Below the pieces are notes generated by a model. The model searched no databases, was not told where the DNA came from, and saw only the letters and a list, made by a program, of their open reading frames with translations. DNA of 64,000 nt from Streptomyces sp. NRRL B-3428 (GTDB taxonomy: Bacteria > Actinomycetota > Actinomycetes > Streptomycetales > Streptomycetaceae): positions 48,090-112,089 of the forward strand of contig JOGW01000022.1 of assembly GCA_000721375.1 (NCBI GenBank), given 5' to 3'. The position numbers and the translations under genes are program-made. Below, piece by piece: positions 6,936-14,805 of the stretch; the first letter of the stretch is position 1; the number at the start of each line of letters is the position of its first letter.

Positions 6936-9140
6936 TCAAGTCGCTGCGATAGTCACGCAGTTGAGCCGGACCTCTGTCGATGACGAGGCGATGGCGGCGA
7001 GCAGCTCCTTCGAGTGGTCGTCGGCTACTTCTCCGAAGACTGTGTAGTGCCCGTTCAGGTGGGGCGCCGGGGCGAGGGTGATGAAGAACTGGGAGCCGGT
7101 GCTGTCCCGGCCGAGGTTCGCCATGGCGAGTTGGAAGGGCCGGTCGAAATTGCGGTCCGGATGAATCTCGTCGGGTATGCGGTATCCGGCGCTGCCGTGT
7201 CCGGTGCCCAGCCGGTCGCCGCCTTGGACGACGAATCCCGGCACCCGGCGGTGGAAGACCGTGCCGTCGTAGAAGCCTCCCTCTCCGGGGGTTCCCGTGA
7301 CGGGGTCGGTCCAGGTGCGGGTTCCGGTCGCCAGGGTGGCGAAGTTGTCGGCGGTGTAGGGGGTTTCGTCCGGGTGCAGTGCGAGGTGGATGTCGCCGTG
7401 TGTGGTGTGCAGGACCGCGGCAAGGGTGCGGTAGGTGTTCAAGGAGGTGGGGGAGGGGCGGCGGGCAGGCATCTGCCTTACCCGTACGGGGGAGGTGAGG
7501 AGGGGGTCGTGCTGTGGGTGGAACGCGCCCCGGTCGCTGCGGTCACCGCATCCGATGGAGCCTGGTGCGCTGCCGGTCAGGGTCCATCCCGGTGAATCCG
7601 TACGCACTGCGGCCGGTTCGACCGGGCGGGGTCCGAGCCAGAGCGGATGTCCCTGTGTCGTGTTGAGGTCGTGTGCCTGCCACAGTTCGCGGACTTCGGC
7701 CGAGGCGTGTATCAGCAGCGTGTCGAGGTCGGTTGCCGCTTGGGCGTCGAGGACCTCACGCGTGGTGGTGGTGTCGTGGTATTTGTCGAAGAGCGAGCCG
7801 TTGTTGTGTTCCAGGGTGAAGCACTGGTCCACGAAAACCCGGTCGGGGAGCTCGTGTTGGACGTAGCGGCGCATCATCGCGGCCACCGGGGCCCAGGCCT
7901 CTCCGCCGAATTCGATGCCCGGGCCGGCGAATGCTTCGGTGGCGAGGTGCAGCGCCTGGCCGTGGCCCCGCGTGCGACGGATCTGCTGCCAGGTGGCGCG
8001 GCTGTCGCCCTGGTTGATCTCCGTGATGAAGTCGGCCAGTTCCTGGGGGTAGTGGTGGGTCCTGGCTCGCTCGTAGTGTCCGAGCTCGTTGCCGATCACA
8101 TTGTCGAGGTGTCCGGCGAGGTCGGCGGACAGATGGGGCAGCCAGCGGTACAACCGGGCTCTGGCGGTGGGGTCGCCCGCAGCGGTCAGCCATTCCAGGA
8201 GGTAGAAGTCCGCGGCGAGTGAGGACGGGTCGACGGAGTCGACGAACCAGCGCGGGCTGTGGGTGGCCAGTTCCGCAGCGATCAGGTCCAAGGCCTCGGC
8301 GCGGTCGAGGTCACCGTCGAGGTAGCGGGGCCAGTGGTGTTCGGCCACCGAGTACAGCCGTGCGTAGCGCCATTTGGTGCCCAGTACGTCGGCGCAGGGG
8401 CGGTGGGCGGCGTCCTGTGTACGCACCAGGTGGCCGGCGGTCAGTTCCACAAGGATCTTGGTGAGGATGACGCGCAGCCGACGCTGGTAGGGGGAGCTGC
8501 CGGGCATACGGCGCACCAGTTCGCTGGACAGATGGCTCTTGGGGAGGGCGCCGGACTTGAGCTGCGCCCAGCCCAGCATGGTGAGGACAGCGTCAGCGAG
8601 TGTCGATCCGCGAAAGCGGCGGCAGTCGACGTACACGCCTTCGATGCGGCCTGCGGTGATGAGGAAGCCGGTGGCAGGCGGTGCGGGGGCGAGCGGCACG
8701 AGGTGCAGGTCCAGCGTCCGATCGGTCTCGGTGGTGCCCAGCGCCGCGCAGAGCGGAGCGAGGTAATCCTCGGGTGCGAGACGCTCGTTGATCTCCGTGG
8801 CCGCCTGCTTGCGGAGGTCCTCGAACGCGGGGAGTGCCTCGGCGAGGGCCGGTGCGGCGGCGGTCAGTGCGGTGCTGACGAGGTGCGCTCCGGGGCGAAG
8901 TCGTTCGTCGTCGACGAGGCGGGTGACGTCGTGCGGCGTGGGGGCGGCGGCCAGGAACGCGGGAAGCCCGGAGCCGACGGTCTTGGCCCAGGAGCGCAGT
9001 CCTTCGCGGAACAGGTCGCTCTGCGCGGTGACCGGCCGGGGCAGGAAGTTGAGTTCCCAGGAGCCGGTGCGCCCGGTCAGTTCGCGATGCAGGGCCAGTG
9101 CGAGGTCCAGGGTGGTGCTGCGATGGTGACGGAATTTCAT
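6936..9140 (-). CDS. Unknown domain fused to a cyclophilin-type prolyl isomerase, 734 aa
   Basis: Residues about 569-734 are a cyclophilin: FHRRVPGFVVQGGD carries the catalytic Arg, and GSQFFIT and HLNGHYTVFGEV are the other active-site blocks. Cyclophilins isomerise peptide bonds before proline. Residues 1-560 are a large, mainly helical region that I cannot assign to any family (for example VYVDCRRFRGSTLADAVLTM and FTLEHNNGSLFDKYHD). ATG 9140 overlaps the stop of the nucleotidyltransferase gene as ATGA, so the two are co-translated and this is the last gene of the operon. A cyclophilin fused to such a domain in a radical SAM RiPP operon is unusual. It may fold or present the proline-containing precursor, which is inference. 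Confidence 0.8.
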   Translation of the reverse strand: MKFRHHRSTTLDLALALHRELTGRTGSWELNFLPRPVTAQSDLFREGLRSWAKTVGSGLPAFLAAAPTPHDVTRLVDDERLRPGAHLVSTALTAAAPALAEALPAFEDLRKQAATEINERLAPEDYLAPLCAALGTTETDRTLDLHLVPLAPAPPATGFLITAGRIEGVYVDCRRFRGSTLADAVLTMLGWAQLKSGALPKSHLSSELVRRMPGSSPYQRRLRVILTKILVELTAGHLVRTQDAAHRPCADVLGTKWRYARLYSVAEHHWPRYLDGDLDRAEALDLIAAELATHSPRWFVDSVDPSSLAADFYLLEWLTAAGDPTARARLYRWLPHLSADLAGHLDNVIGNELGHYERARTHHYPQELADFITEINQGDSRATWQQIRRTRGHGQALHLATEAFAGPGIEFGGEAWAPVAAMMRRYVQHELPDRVFVDQCFTLEHNNGSLFDKYHDTTTTREVLDAQAATDLDTLLIHASAEVRELWQAHDLNTTQGHPLWLGPRPVEPAAVRTDSPGWTLTGSAPGSIGCGDRSDRGAFHPQHDPLLTSPVRVRQMPARRPSPTSLNTYRTLAAVLHTTHGDIHLALHPDETPYTADNFATLATGTRTWTDPVTGTPGEGGFYDGTVFHRRVPGFVVQGGDRLGTGHGSAGYRIPDEIHPDRNFDRPFQLAMANLGRDSTGSQFFITLAPAPHLNGHYTVFGEVADDHSKELLAAIASSSTEVRLNCVTIAAT

Positions 9141-10231
9141 GGGGATTCCCGTGGTGTGCCCGGTTCGGTGAGCAGTCCTGCTCGCTGCAACTCGGTCGTG
9201 ATGGCCCTGCACCGCTGTTCGGTGAGTTGGGCGTAGGCGGGTGATTGTTGCGCCAGGCGCAGCGCGTTGGCGGTGACGGTCTGTGTGGAGTGCCCGTTGC
9301 TCAGGCCCCAGATCAGTGCCGCGTCGGGCGGTAGCCGAAAGTGCCGGCCGGCGGGCTCGACCAGGGTCACCATGTCGGCGTAGGCGCGCGGGAAGAACGT
9401 GGGGGACCGGTGCAGGGGAGCGGTCCCGGCCTGCCAGGCAGGCCAGTGCGAGAGGGCTATGTCGTGCCAGCCGAGGGTGGCCGTGGCGATCAGGCAGCTT
9501 TGGGTGAAGGAGGTCAGTGCGGTCAGGCCGGCCTGTGGATCGTCGGCCAGGGGGTCGACTCGCAGCAGCCGTCGGAACTCGGCGAGGGGAAACCCGTCGG
9601 GGCCGCTGCGGGCGAGCTGGCGCCACACCCATTTCTCGCCGAAGTAGAGGTCTCCGCCTGCTGCGGCGAGGGCTTTTCCGGCGCACAGCAGGGCGCGTTG
9701 GCCGGCAAGCGCGGCCGGGTCCAGGTCATCGGGGTGGTCGGACTGGCGCAGTCCCAGACAGTCTTCCGCGGCGAAGAACGCGGCGAGGATCCAGTGGTTC
9801 ATGACGAGGCGGGACAGGCACAGCGGTTGCTCTGCGAGTTGTGTGCGCAGGGCGGTGAGCGCGCCCGAGTCGGTGACGATGTCCCCCGTGAGCAGGCGTA
9901 CGGCCAGCGCGATGTCGTGCTGCGACAGCAGCGGCCCGGGATGGTCGGAGCGCAGGGGCGTGTCGAGCACCCGCTCGACGAGGGATTCGAGGGTGTCCAG
10001 GCGTAGATGCTGTACGTCGACGCGGACGGTGTCGGCGAACATCTGCCGGCGTTGCTCTCCCGACGGGGAGCCGATCAGGTAGACGTCGATGTCGCTGGTG
10101 GCGCTGCCCAGGCCGACCACCGAGCTTCCGGCGACGAACGAGGCGGACGCGTGGGTGGTCGAGGCCAGGCGGGAGGCGATGCTCCTGCCCAGGTGCGCCC
10201 GGTCCGGGGCCGTGTGTGCTGCTGCTGTCAT
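9137..10231 (-). CDS. Nucleotidyltransferase-fold protein, 364 aa
   Basis: Residues 35-50 (GSSVVGLGSATSDIDV) match the GS-x(8-10)-SDxD signature of the polymerase-beta nucleotidyltransferase fold, with Asp47 and Asp49 as likely metal ligands. Members transfer nucleotides to proteins, RNA or antibiotics. The remaining 300 residues look helical and are unassigned. The gene lies 37 bp after the radical SAM gene with an AAAGGAGG site 9 bases before ATG 10231, and it is coupled to the cyclophilin-fusion gene by an ATGA overlap. In this operon it could nucleotidylate the peptide, a partner protein or an intermediate. A resistance role is possible but less supported by context. Confidence 0.8.
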   Translation of the reverse strand: MTAAAHTAPDRAHLGRSIASRLASTTHASASFVAGSSVVGLGSATSDIDVYLIGSPSGEQRRQMFADTVRVDVQHLRLDTLESLVERVLDTPLRSDHPGPLLSQHDIALAVRLLTGDIVTDSGALTALRTQLAEQPLCLSRLVMNHWILAAFFAAEDCLGLRQSDHPDDLDPAALAGQRALLCAGKALAAAGGDLYFGEKWVWRQLARSGPDGFPLAEFRRLLRVDPLADDPQAGLTALTSFTQSCLIATATLGWHDIALSHWPAWQAGTAPLHRSPTFFPRAYADMVTLVEPAGRHFRLPPDAALIWGLSNGHSTQTVTANALRLAQQSPAYAQLTEQRCRAITTELQRAGLLTEPGTPRESP

Positions 10232-10268
10232 GTGCTGGTGCCTCCTTTCTCGGCGTGGGCGGTGACGG

Positions 10269-12212
10269 CTACCAGCCGGGGTTTTCCGGCAGGGAGAGTC
10301 CGAGGTACTTGCCGTCGTCGGACACCATCACGCCTGCGCGACAGCACTGTTCGAGGAAGGCGGTCGTCTCGGCCTCGGAGACGGACAGGTCCAGTGCGGC
10401 CAGTTGGCGGGCGATCGCTCCTGCTGTGCGGGGGGCGTCGGCGCACGCCTCGTAGGCCTGCGCCTTCCAGCCCTCGAGGACGGCCCGCTTGGGCTCGTCG
10501 GTCCTGCGGTCGATCAGCGTCAGCTTCCCGGGCAGCCGCTGGTGAACGAGGCTGGGTCTGGCCTCGGCGAAGCGGCTCTGCCAGATGGCGACGGCGTCGT
10601 TGAGGGCGGCGACCTTCTCGTGGGAGACGGTGTTGGACGCCTCGTAGTCGAAGAAGTACGCGATCTTCGCCAGGTCCATCGAGGCCGGGTAGACGTGGTG
10701 GTAGCTGGCGCGGGGCCGGATCTTGTCGATGGGGAAGGAGGGGTCAGTGAAGTAGGGGCTGAAGCGTTCCAGCCAGATCCTTCCGCAGCCGCCGGGTGGC
10801 TGCAGATGGTGCAGCAGCGGCAGCAGGCGCAGTTGCTCGGCGTAGTCCTCCTCGGTCTCCCCGGGGAATCCCGCCAGGATGTTCCAGGCCACGTCGATGC
10901 CGTAGTAGGCGGCCCATTTCAGCAGCCGGATGTTGATGAGCTTGCTGGCGCCCTTGCGCATCAGCTGGAGCACATGGGTGCTGAGGCTCTCGATGCCGGG
11001 CTGGATGCGCAGGATCCCGGCGCTTTTGAGGGTCGCGAGCTGTTCGCGGGTGAGGTTGGCCTTGACCTCGAAGAAGAGGTTGACGTCCCAGTGTTGTTCG
11101 GCCAGCTTCGCGCACAGGGACGAGAAGTAGCCCATGTCGAGGATGTTGTCGACTGTGTCGATGTGCACCGACGGGTAGTCGCGCAACAGGTCGCTGAGTT
11201 CGGTGAACGCGCGCTCCCCGGACTTGGACCGGTACGCCATGCCGAGGGCGTTGAGGCCGCAGAAGGTGCAGTGGTGTTTCTGGCCCCACCAGCATCCGCG
11301 AGAGAACTCCACCGGCAGCCGTACCGGGGTACGGCCCAGCAGCCGGGTGCGGTCGAAGCGGTCCAGCCAGGTGAAGTAGTCCCGATAGTCGGGGGTGGGC
11401 AGTTCGTCGAGGTGCTGCGGCCGCTGCGCGTCGGCGTTCACCGCCGGGAGTGTCGGAGCCGTCTCGGCCTTCGAGGCATGCTGCAGGACGCCGGGTACCG
11501 GAGCGTTTGTGCCGTCGGCGATGTTCTTGAGCAGTGCGGGGAAGGCGAGGTCGCCCTCACCGGTCACCACGTGGTCGAGCCAGGGCAGCGTCCTGGCGTA
11601 CTCGGCACCCATCTCACCGTCGAAGTTGGCACCCCCGTAGACCAGGGTGACGCCGGGGTGGACTTCCTTGATCTTCTTGCCCATGGCGAGCGATGCCGTG
11701 TTCTGCAGGAAGGTGGAGGTGAAGCCGATGACGTCGTATGCGGCCCACTCCGGCCGGGCGGCGCATTCGGCGATCCACTGCGGCAGCTGCTCGCGGCGCA
11801 GTCGAACGAGGTCTTCGAGGCCTTTGCCGGTGAGTTCGTCCCAGATGGACTTCACCTCCGGGTATGCGGCGAAGTAGTCGTCGTCCGGGGCCACTTCGCC
11901 GAACGCCGCATAGGAGAACAGCCACTCGCCCATCAGGTGGAGCCGTTCCGAGGCGATGTTGGCGATGGTGTCGTAGGCCGCGCTGCCGAAGAAGGAGGCG
12001 AACTCGATGTTGAGGTAGTGGCTGTCGCACTCGTGCCCTGCCTCGCGGGTGATCGACTGCAACAGTCCGCACTGGATGGACGGCGCGTGGATACGCGCCC
12101 AGGGCATGTTCACCAGGGCGACGCGCAGCGATCTGCTGGGCGGTGTGGCGGACGCGGCGAGGTCATGGTCCGCCTCGGTCCGCACGGCCAGCGGCAGGCG
12201 GATGATGCTCAT
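10269..12212 (-). CDS. B12-type radical SAM protein of the RiPP-maturation family, 647 aa
   Basis: The N-terminal half resembles a cobalamin-binding domain (VALVNMPWARIHAPSIQCG; YDVIGFTSTFLQNTASLAMG; LVYGGANFDGEMG; VTGEGDLAFPALL). The radical SAM core follows with VEFSRGCWWGQKHHCTFCG: Cys307, Cys315 and Cys318 would bind the 4Fe-4S cluster with C-x7-C-x2-C spacing instead of the usual C-x3-C-x2-C. FFEVKANLTREQLATLKSAG and IQPGIESLS are typical core strands. The overall pattern fits the family named RiPP maturation radical SAM protein 1, whose characterised relatives include peptide C-methyltransferases. ATG 12212 has GAGGGG 6 bases upstream. It follows the exporter genes by 31 bp in the same operon as the putative precursor, which is its likely substrate. 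Confidence 0.88.
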   Translation of the reverse strand: MSIIRLPLAVRTEADHDLAASATPPSRSLRVALVNMPWARIHAPSIQCGLLQSITREAGHECDSHYLNIEFASFFGSAAYDTIANIASERLHLMGEWLFSYAAFGEVAPDDDYFAAYPEVKSIWDELTGKGLEDLVRLRREQLPQWIAECAARPEWAAYDVIGFTSTFLQNTASLAMGKKIKEVHPGVTLVYGGANFDGEMGAEYARTLPWLDHVVTGEGDLAFPALLKNIADGTNAPVPGVLQHASKAETAPTLPAVNADAQRPQHLDELPTPDYRDYFTWLDRFDRTRLLGRTPVRLPVEFSRGCWWGQKHHCTFCGLNALGMAYRSKSGERAFTELSDLLRDYPSVHIDTVDNILDMGYFSSLCAKLAEQHWDVNLFFEVKANLTREQLATLKSAGILRIQPGIESLSTHVLQLMRKGASKLINIRLLKWAAYYGIDVAWNILAGFPGETEEDYAEQLRLLPLLHHLQPPGGCGRIWLERFSPYFTDPSFPIDKIRPRASYHHVYPASMDLAKIAYFFDYEASNTVSHEKVAALNDAVAIWQSRFAEARPSLVHQRLPGKLTLIDRRTDEPKRAVLEGWKAQAYEACADAPRTAGAIARQLAALDLSVSEAETTAFLEQCCRAGVMVSDDGKYLGLSLPENPGW

Positions 12213-12243
12213 CGGATTCCCCTCGGGTGTGGGTGCAAATGGA

Positions 12244-13068
12244 TCACTCGAAATCGTCGTGGCCGTGCCGGCTCGCGCGCCGTGCCTGCAGGAGGATCGA
12301 CAATGCGGCCAGGACGGTGAACCCGAGTCCGGCCGCAATCTCGAGGCTCAGGTCGGCGAGCCACGGCCGGCCGTCCATGCCCGCGCGGATGGCGTCCAGG
12401 CCGTGTCGGGCCGGCAGGACTTGGCCGATCGCGTCCACCCAGCCCACCCGGCCGGTTGGCAGCAATGCGCCGCTGCACAGCATGACCAGGTAGGCCAGGA
12501 CGTTCGGGGCCACCACGTCCGCCCGCTTGCCGACCGTCATGGTCGCTCCGGCGACCCCCAGCACCGTGAGGGTCAGTGCGATCAGCGCGTACACCCACAT
12601 CCACGGCAGCAGGTGCAGGGCGAAGTCCGTCATCCCGAGCAGCGGCGCCGCGATCGCGCCCTGGGCGAGAACGAGGAGCCAGCCCATGACGGGGTAGGGC
12701 AGCGCCCGGGCGATCTGGGTGACGGTGGGGGACAGCGCGCCGGTGCGCACGCGCGCGAACGTGGCGTACTGCTTGTCCAGTACGGGCACGGCGACCACAC
12801 CGTTGACGTTGGTGCTGGACAAGACCAGGACCAACGAGCCGGCGAAGGCGTACTCGCGGTGTCCGGGGCCGGCCAGGACACCGGCGAGAGTCGTGAAGAA
12901 CAGGATCTGCAGCACCCCGCGCGGCAGTGTCGCCCCGAGCAGGCCGGCGGGCGTCTGCAGCGCGCGGTACTCGAGCCAGCCCATGCGGGCCGCCTCGACG
13001 GCCCGCCAGGCCAGTAGGGAGAGGGGCGGGGTGATGTCGGGCGCCGCGTGGGTGTCAGGCGAGGTCAA
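12244..13068 (-). CDS. ABC-2-type transporter permease, 274 aa
   Basis: This is an integral membrane protein with about six hydrophobic segments, for example GVLQILFFTTLAGVLAG, YAFAGSLVLVLSSTNVNGVV, VLAYLVMLCSGALLPTG and IAAGLGFTVLAALSILLQ. The GALLPTGRVGWVDAIGQVLP loop before a helix is typical of ABC-2 permeases used for drug or peptide export. Its start overlaps the end of the second permease gene by 14 bp. Together with that permease and the ATPase at 13819 it forms a complete exporter, probably for the operon's peptide product or as self-protection. Confidence 0.85.
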   Translation of the reverse strand: MTSPDTHAAPDITPPLSLLAWRAVEAARMGWLEYRALQTPAGLLGATLPRGVLQILFFTTLAGVLAGPGHREYAFAGSLVLVLSSTNVNGVVAVPVLDKQYATFARVRTGALSPTVTQIARALPYPVMGWLLVLAQGAIAAPLLGMTDFALHLLPWMWVYALIALTLTVLGVAGATMTVGKRADVVAPNVLAYLVMLCSGALLPTGRVGWVDAIGQVLPARHGLDAIRAGMDGRPWLADLSLEIAAGLGFTVLAALSILLQARRASRHGHDDFE

Positions 13069-13822
13069 GCGTCCCCTCCTTTCGTGACGTCTCGACGGAG
13101 CGGTGATAGGCGAAGCCCGCGGCGCAGAAGTACAGGAGGGTCAGCAGCAGCGCGACACCCAGCGGGGCGAGCGTGACCTTGCCGATGGCCGCACCGACCA
13201 GACAGTCCTTGATCCAATGCAGGCTCAACAGTTCGGGAGCCCAGCGCAGCCATGCGGGCAGCGCGTGGGCGGGGATGAGCAGCCCGCCCACGGCGAAGAC
13301 CGGATACATCAACGCGTGGGACCACACCAGTCCGTTGCGGGTCAGCAGGAACAGGCAGGACACCAGCGCCCCGAGGGCCGTGCCCGAGCACACCAGGACC
13401 AGGAGCGACACGGCGATCCACACCGGCTGCGACAAGCTGAGCGGCAGCCCCAAAGCGGCCGCGGTGACGCCGGTGCTGACGAGGATCGCTGCGATGCTGG
13501 TGAGGGTCGCGCCCAGACTCTTGCCGAGGAGCACCAGGTAGGGCGACCAGACTCCGCTGACGCACCGGGCGAGCGTGCCGAAGCTGCGCTCACGTCGCAG
13601 CACCCCGCCGCTCATCCACACCGTGGAGCCCCACAGCGCGGTCAGCATCACCGCCACGATGAGCTCGGTGGCGCCGTCGGGATCGGGGCGGCCGGATTTC
13701 GCCGCGATGACCAGGAACACGGCGGGCAGCAAGCCGGAGTTGACCAGCAGCAGCGGGTTGCGCTGCATGGCTCGCTGCTCCATGCGAAATGCCGTCGCGA
13801 ACATCCACAGGGCTGCGCTCAC
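13055..13822 (-). CDS. ABC-2-type transporter permease, 255 aa
   Basis: This is the second membrane subunit, with six predicted hydrophobic segments, including PLLLVNSGLLPAVFLVIAA, LTSIAAILVSTGVTAAALGL, WIAVSLLVLVCSGTALGALV and VALLLTLLYFCAAGFAY. The conserved ABC-2 loop appears as VGGLLIPAHALPAWLRWAPE. I chose GTG 13822 (VSAALWMFATAF) because it forms a GTGA overlap with the ATPase stop. It would pair with the permease at 12244 as a heterodimer driven by the ATPase at 13819. Which solute is exported cannot be read from sequence; the operon suggests the modified peptide. Confidence 0.85.
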   Translation of the reverse strand: MSAALWMFATAFRMEQRAMQRNPLLLVNSGLLPAVFLVIAAKSGRPDPDGATELIVAVMLTALWGSTVWMSGGVLRRERSFGTLARCVSGVWSPYLVLLGKSLGATLTSIAAILVSTGVTAAALGLPLSLSQPVWIAVSLLVLVCSGTALGALVSCLFLLTRNGLVWSHALMYPVFAVGGLLIPAHALPAWLRWAPELLSLHWIKDCLVGAAIGKVTLAPLGVALLLTLLYFCAAGFAYHRSVETSRKEGTLDLA

Positions 13823-14805
13823 CGCGTTCCGCCGACCTGGCTGCCGTCGGCCAGGCGTGCGGCCACGTGTGTGTAGACGTCCTCGAGCCGCACCGGGTCG
13901 ATGCGTACGTCCAGAACGCTGACGTGCGCGAGGGCCTGTTCCAGCAGACCGAAGGAACCCACGCTCCAGTCGCGTACGTGCAGCCTGAGGGTCCATGACG
14001 CGTCGACGGCATCGACATCGACACCGCCGACTGCGATGTCGGGTGACGAGATGACGTTGCTGTCGGGCGGGGTGCCGGTGCCGCGCACCGTGACCGTGGC
14101 GGTGTAGCCGGCCTGTCGGGCGAACTCCTCGACCGGCAGGTCCGCTGCCAGGGTGCTGTCCGCGAGGATGACCACCCGGCTGGCGAGCCGTTCGATGTCG
14201 AGCAGGTAGTGACTGGTGAGCAGCACCGAGACACCGGTGTCGCGCAGTGCGGCGACGGTGCCGCGCAACCGTTCGGCCTCGACCGGGTCGAGGCCCACGG
14301 TCGGCTCGTCAAGGAGCAGCACACGCGGCTCTGCGATCATGCCGATGGCGATGTGGAGCCGCTGGCGCATGCCTTTCGAGTACGTCTCCACGGCACGGTC
14401 GGCCGCGCCGACCAGGCCGACCTCCTCCAGCGCGGCGTCCAGCTTCGTGCTCAGGCCGCGCCGGCCGACGCCGGCGAGCATGGCGAAGAACCGCAGGTTG
14501 TCACGGCCGTTCAGCTTGGCGTAGAGGCCGCGGTCTCCGCCCAGCACGACGCCGGTCATCCGGCGCACCGTGCGCAGATCGCGGGTGACGTCGTGGCCGA
14601 AGATGCGGGCGGTGCCGGTGGTGGGCAGCAGCAGGGTGGCGAGGATCTTGGTGAGGGTGGTCTTGCCCGCGCCGTTGCTGCCGAGCAGGCCCACGATCTC
14701 GCCGGCCGCGACCTGGAAGGTGACGTCGCGCAGGGCCACGATCTTGCGTCCGCGGTCGGTGTAGGTGCGGCCGAGGTGTTCCACGGCTATCGCCGGCTCG
14801 TTCAA
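13819..14805 (-). CDS. ABC transporter ATP-binding protein, 328 aa
   Basis: All ATPase motifs are present: Walker A GSNGAGKTT, signature YSKGMRQRLHIAIGM, Walker B VLLLDEPTVGLD and the switch His in LLTSHYLLD. It belongs to the DrrA/CcmA-like group that powers ABC-2 exporters. Residues after about 230 form a C-terminal extension. The start is a TTG at 14805, which overlaps the upstream stop as TTGA and has GAGGAAG close before it; no ATG or GTG fits better. It sits between the dikinase-like enzyme and the two permeases, each coupled by a 4-bp overlap, so the subunits should be made in fixed ratio. Confidence 0.92.
   Translation of the reverse strand: MNEPAIAVEHLGRTYTDRGRKIVALRDVTFQVAAGEIVGLLGSNGAGKTTLTKILATLLLPTTGTARIFGHDVTRDLRTVRRMTGVVLGGDRGLYAKLNGRDNLRFFAMLAGVGRRGLSTKLDAALEEVGLVGAADRAVETYSKGMRQRLHIAIGMIAEPRVLLLDEPTVGLDPVEAERLRGTVAALRDTGVSVLLTSHYLLDIERLASRVVILADSTLAADLPVEEFARQAGYTATVTVRGTGTPPDSNVISSPDIAVGGVDVDAVDASWTLRLHVRDWSVGSFGLLEQALAHVSVLDVRIDPVRLEDVYTHVAARLADGSQVGGTR

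Noticed and set aside
10404..12320. A 638-codon plus-strand frame opposite the radical SAM gene.
   Set aside because: The sense strand carries the radical SAM and B12-domain motifs with normal codon bias. The antisense translation is low-complexity Gly/Val/Glu sequence.
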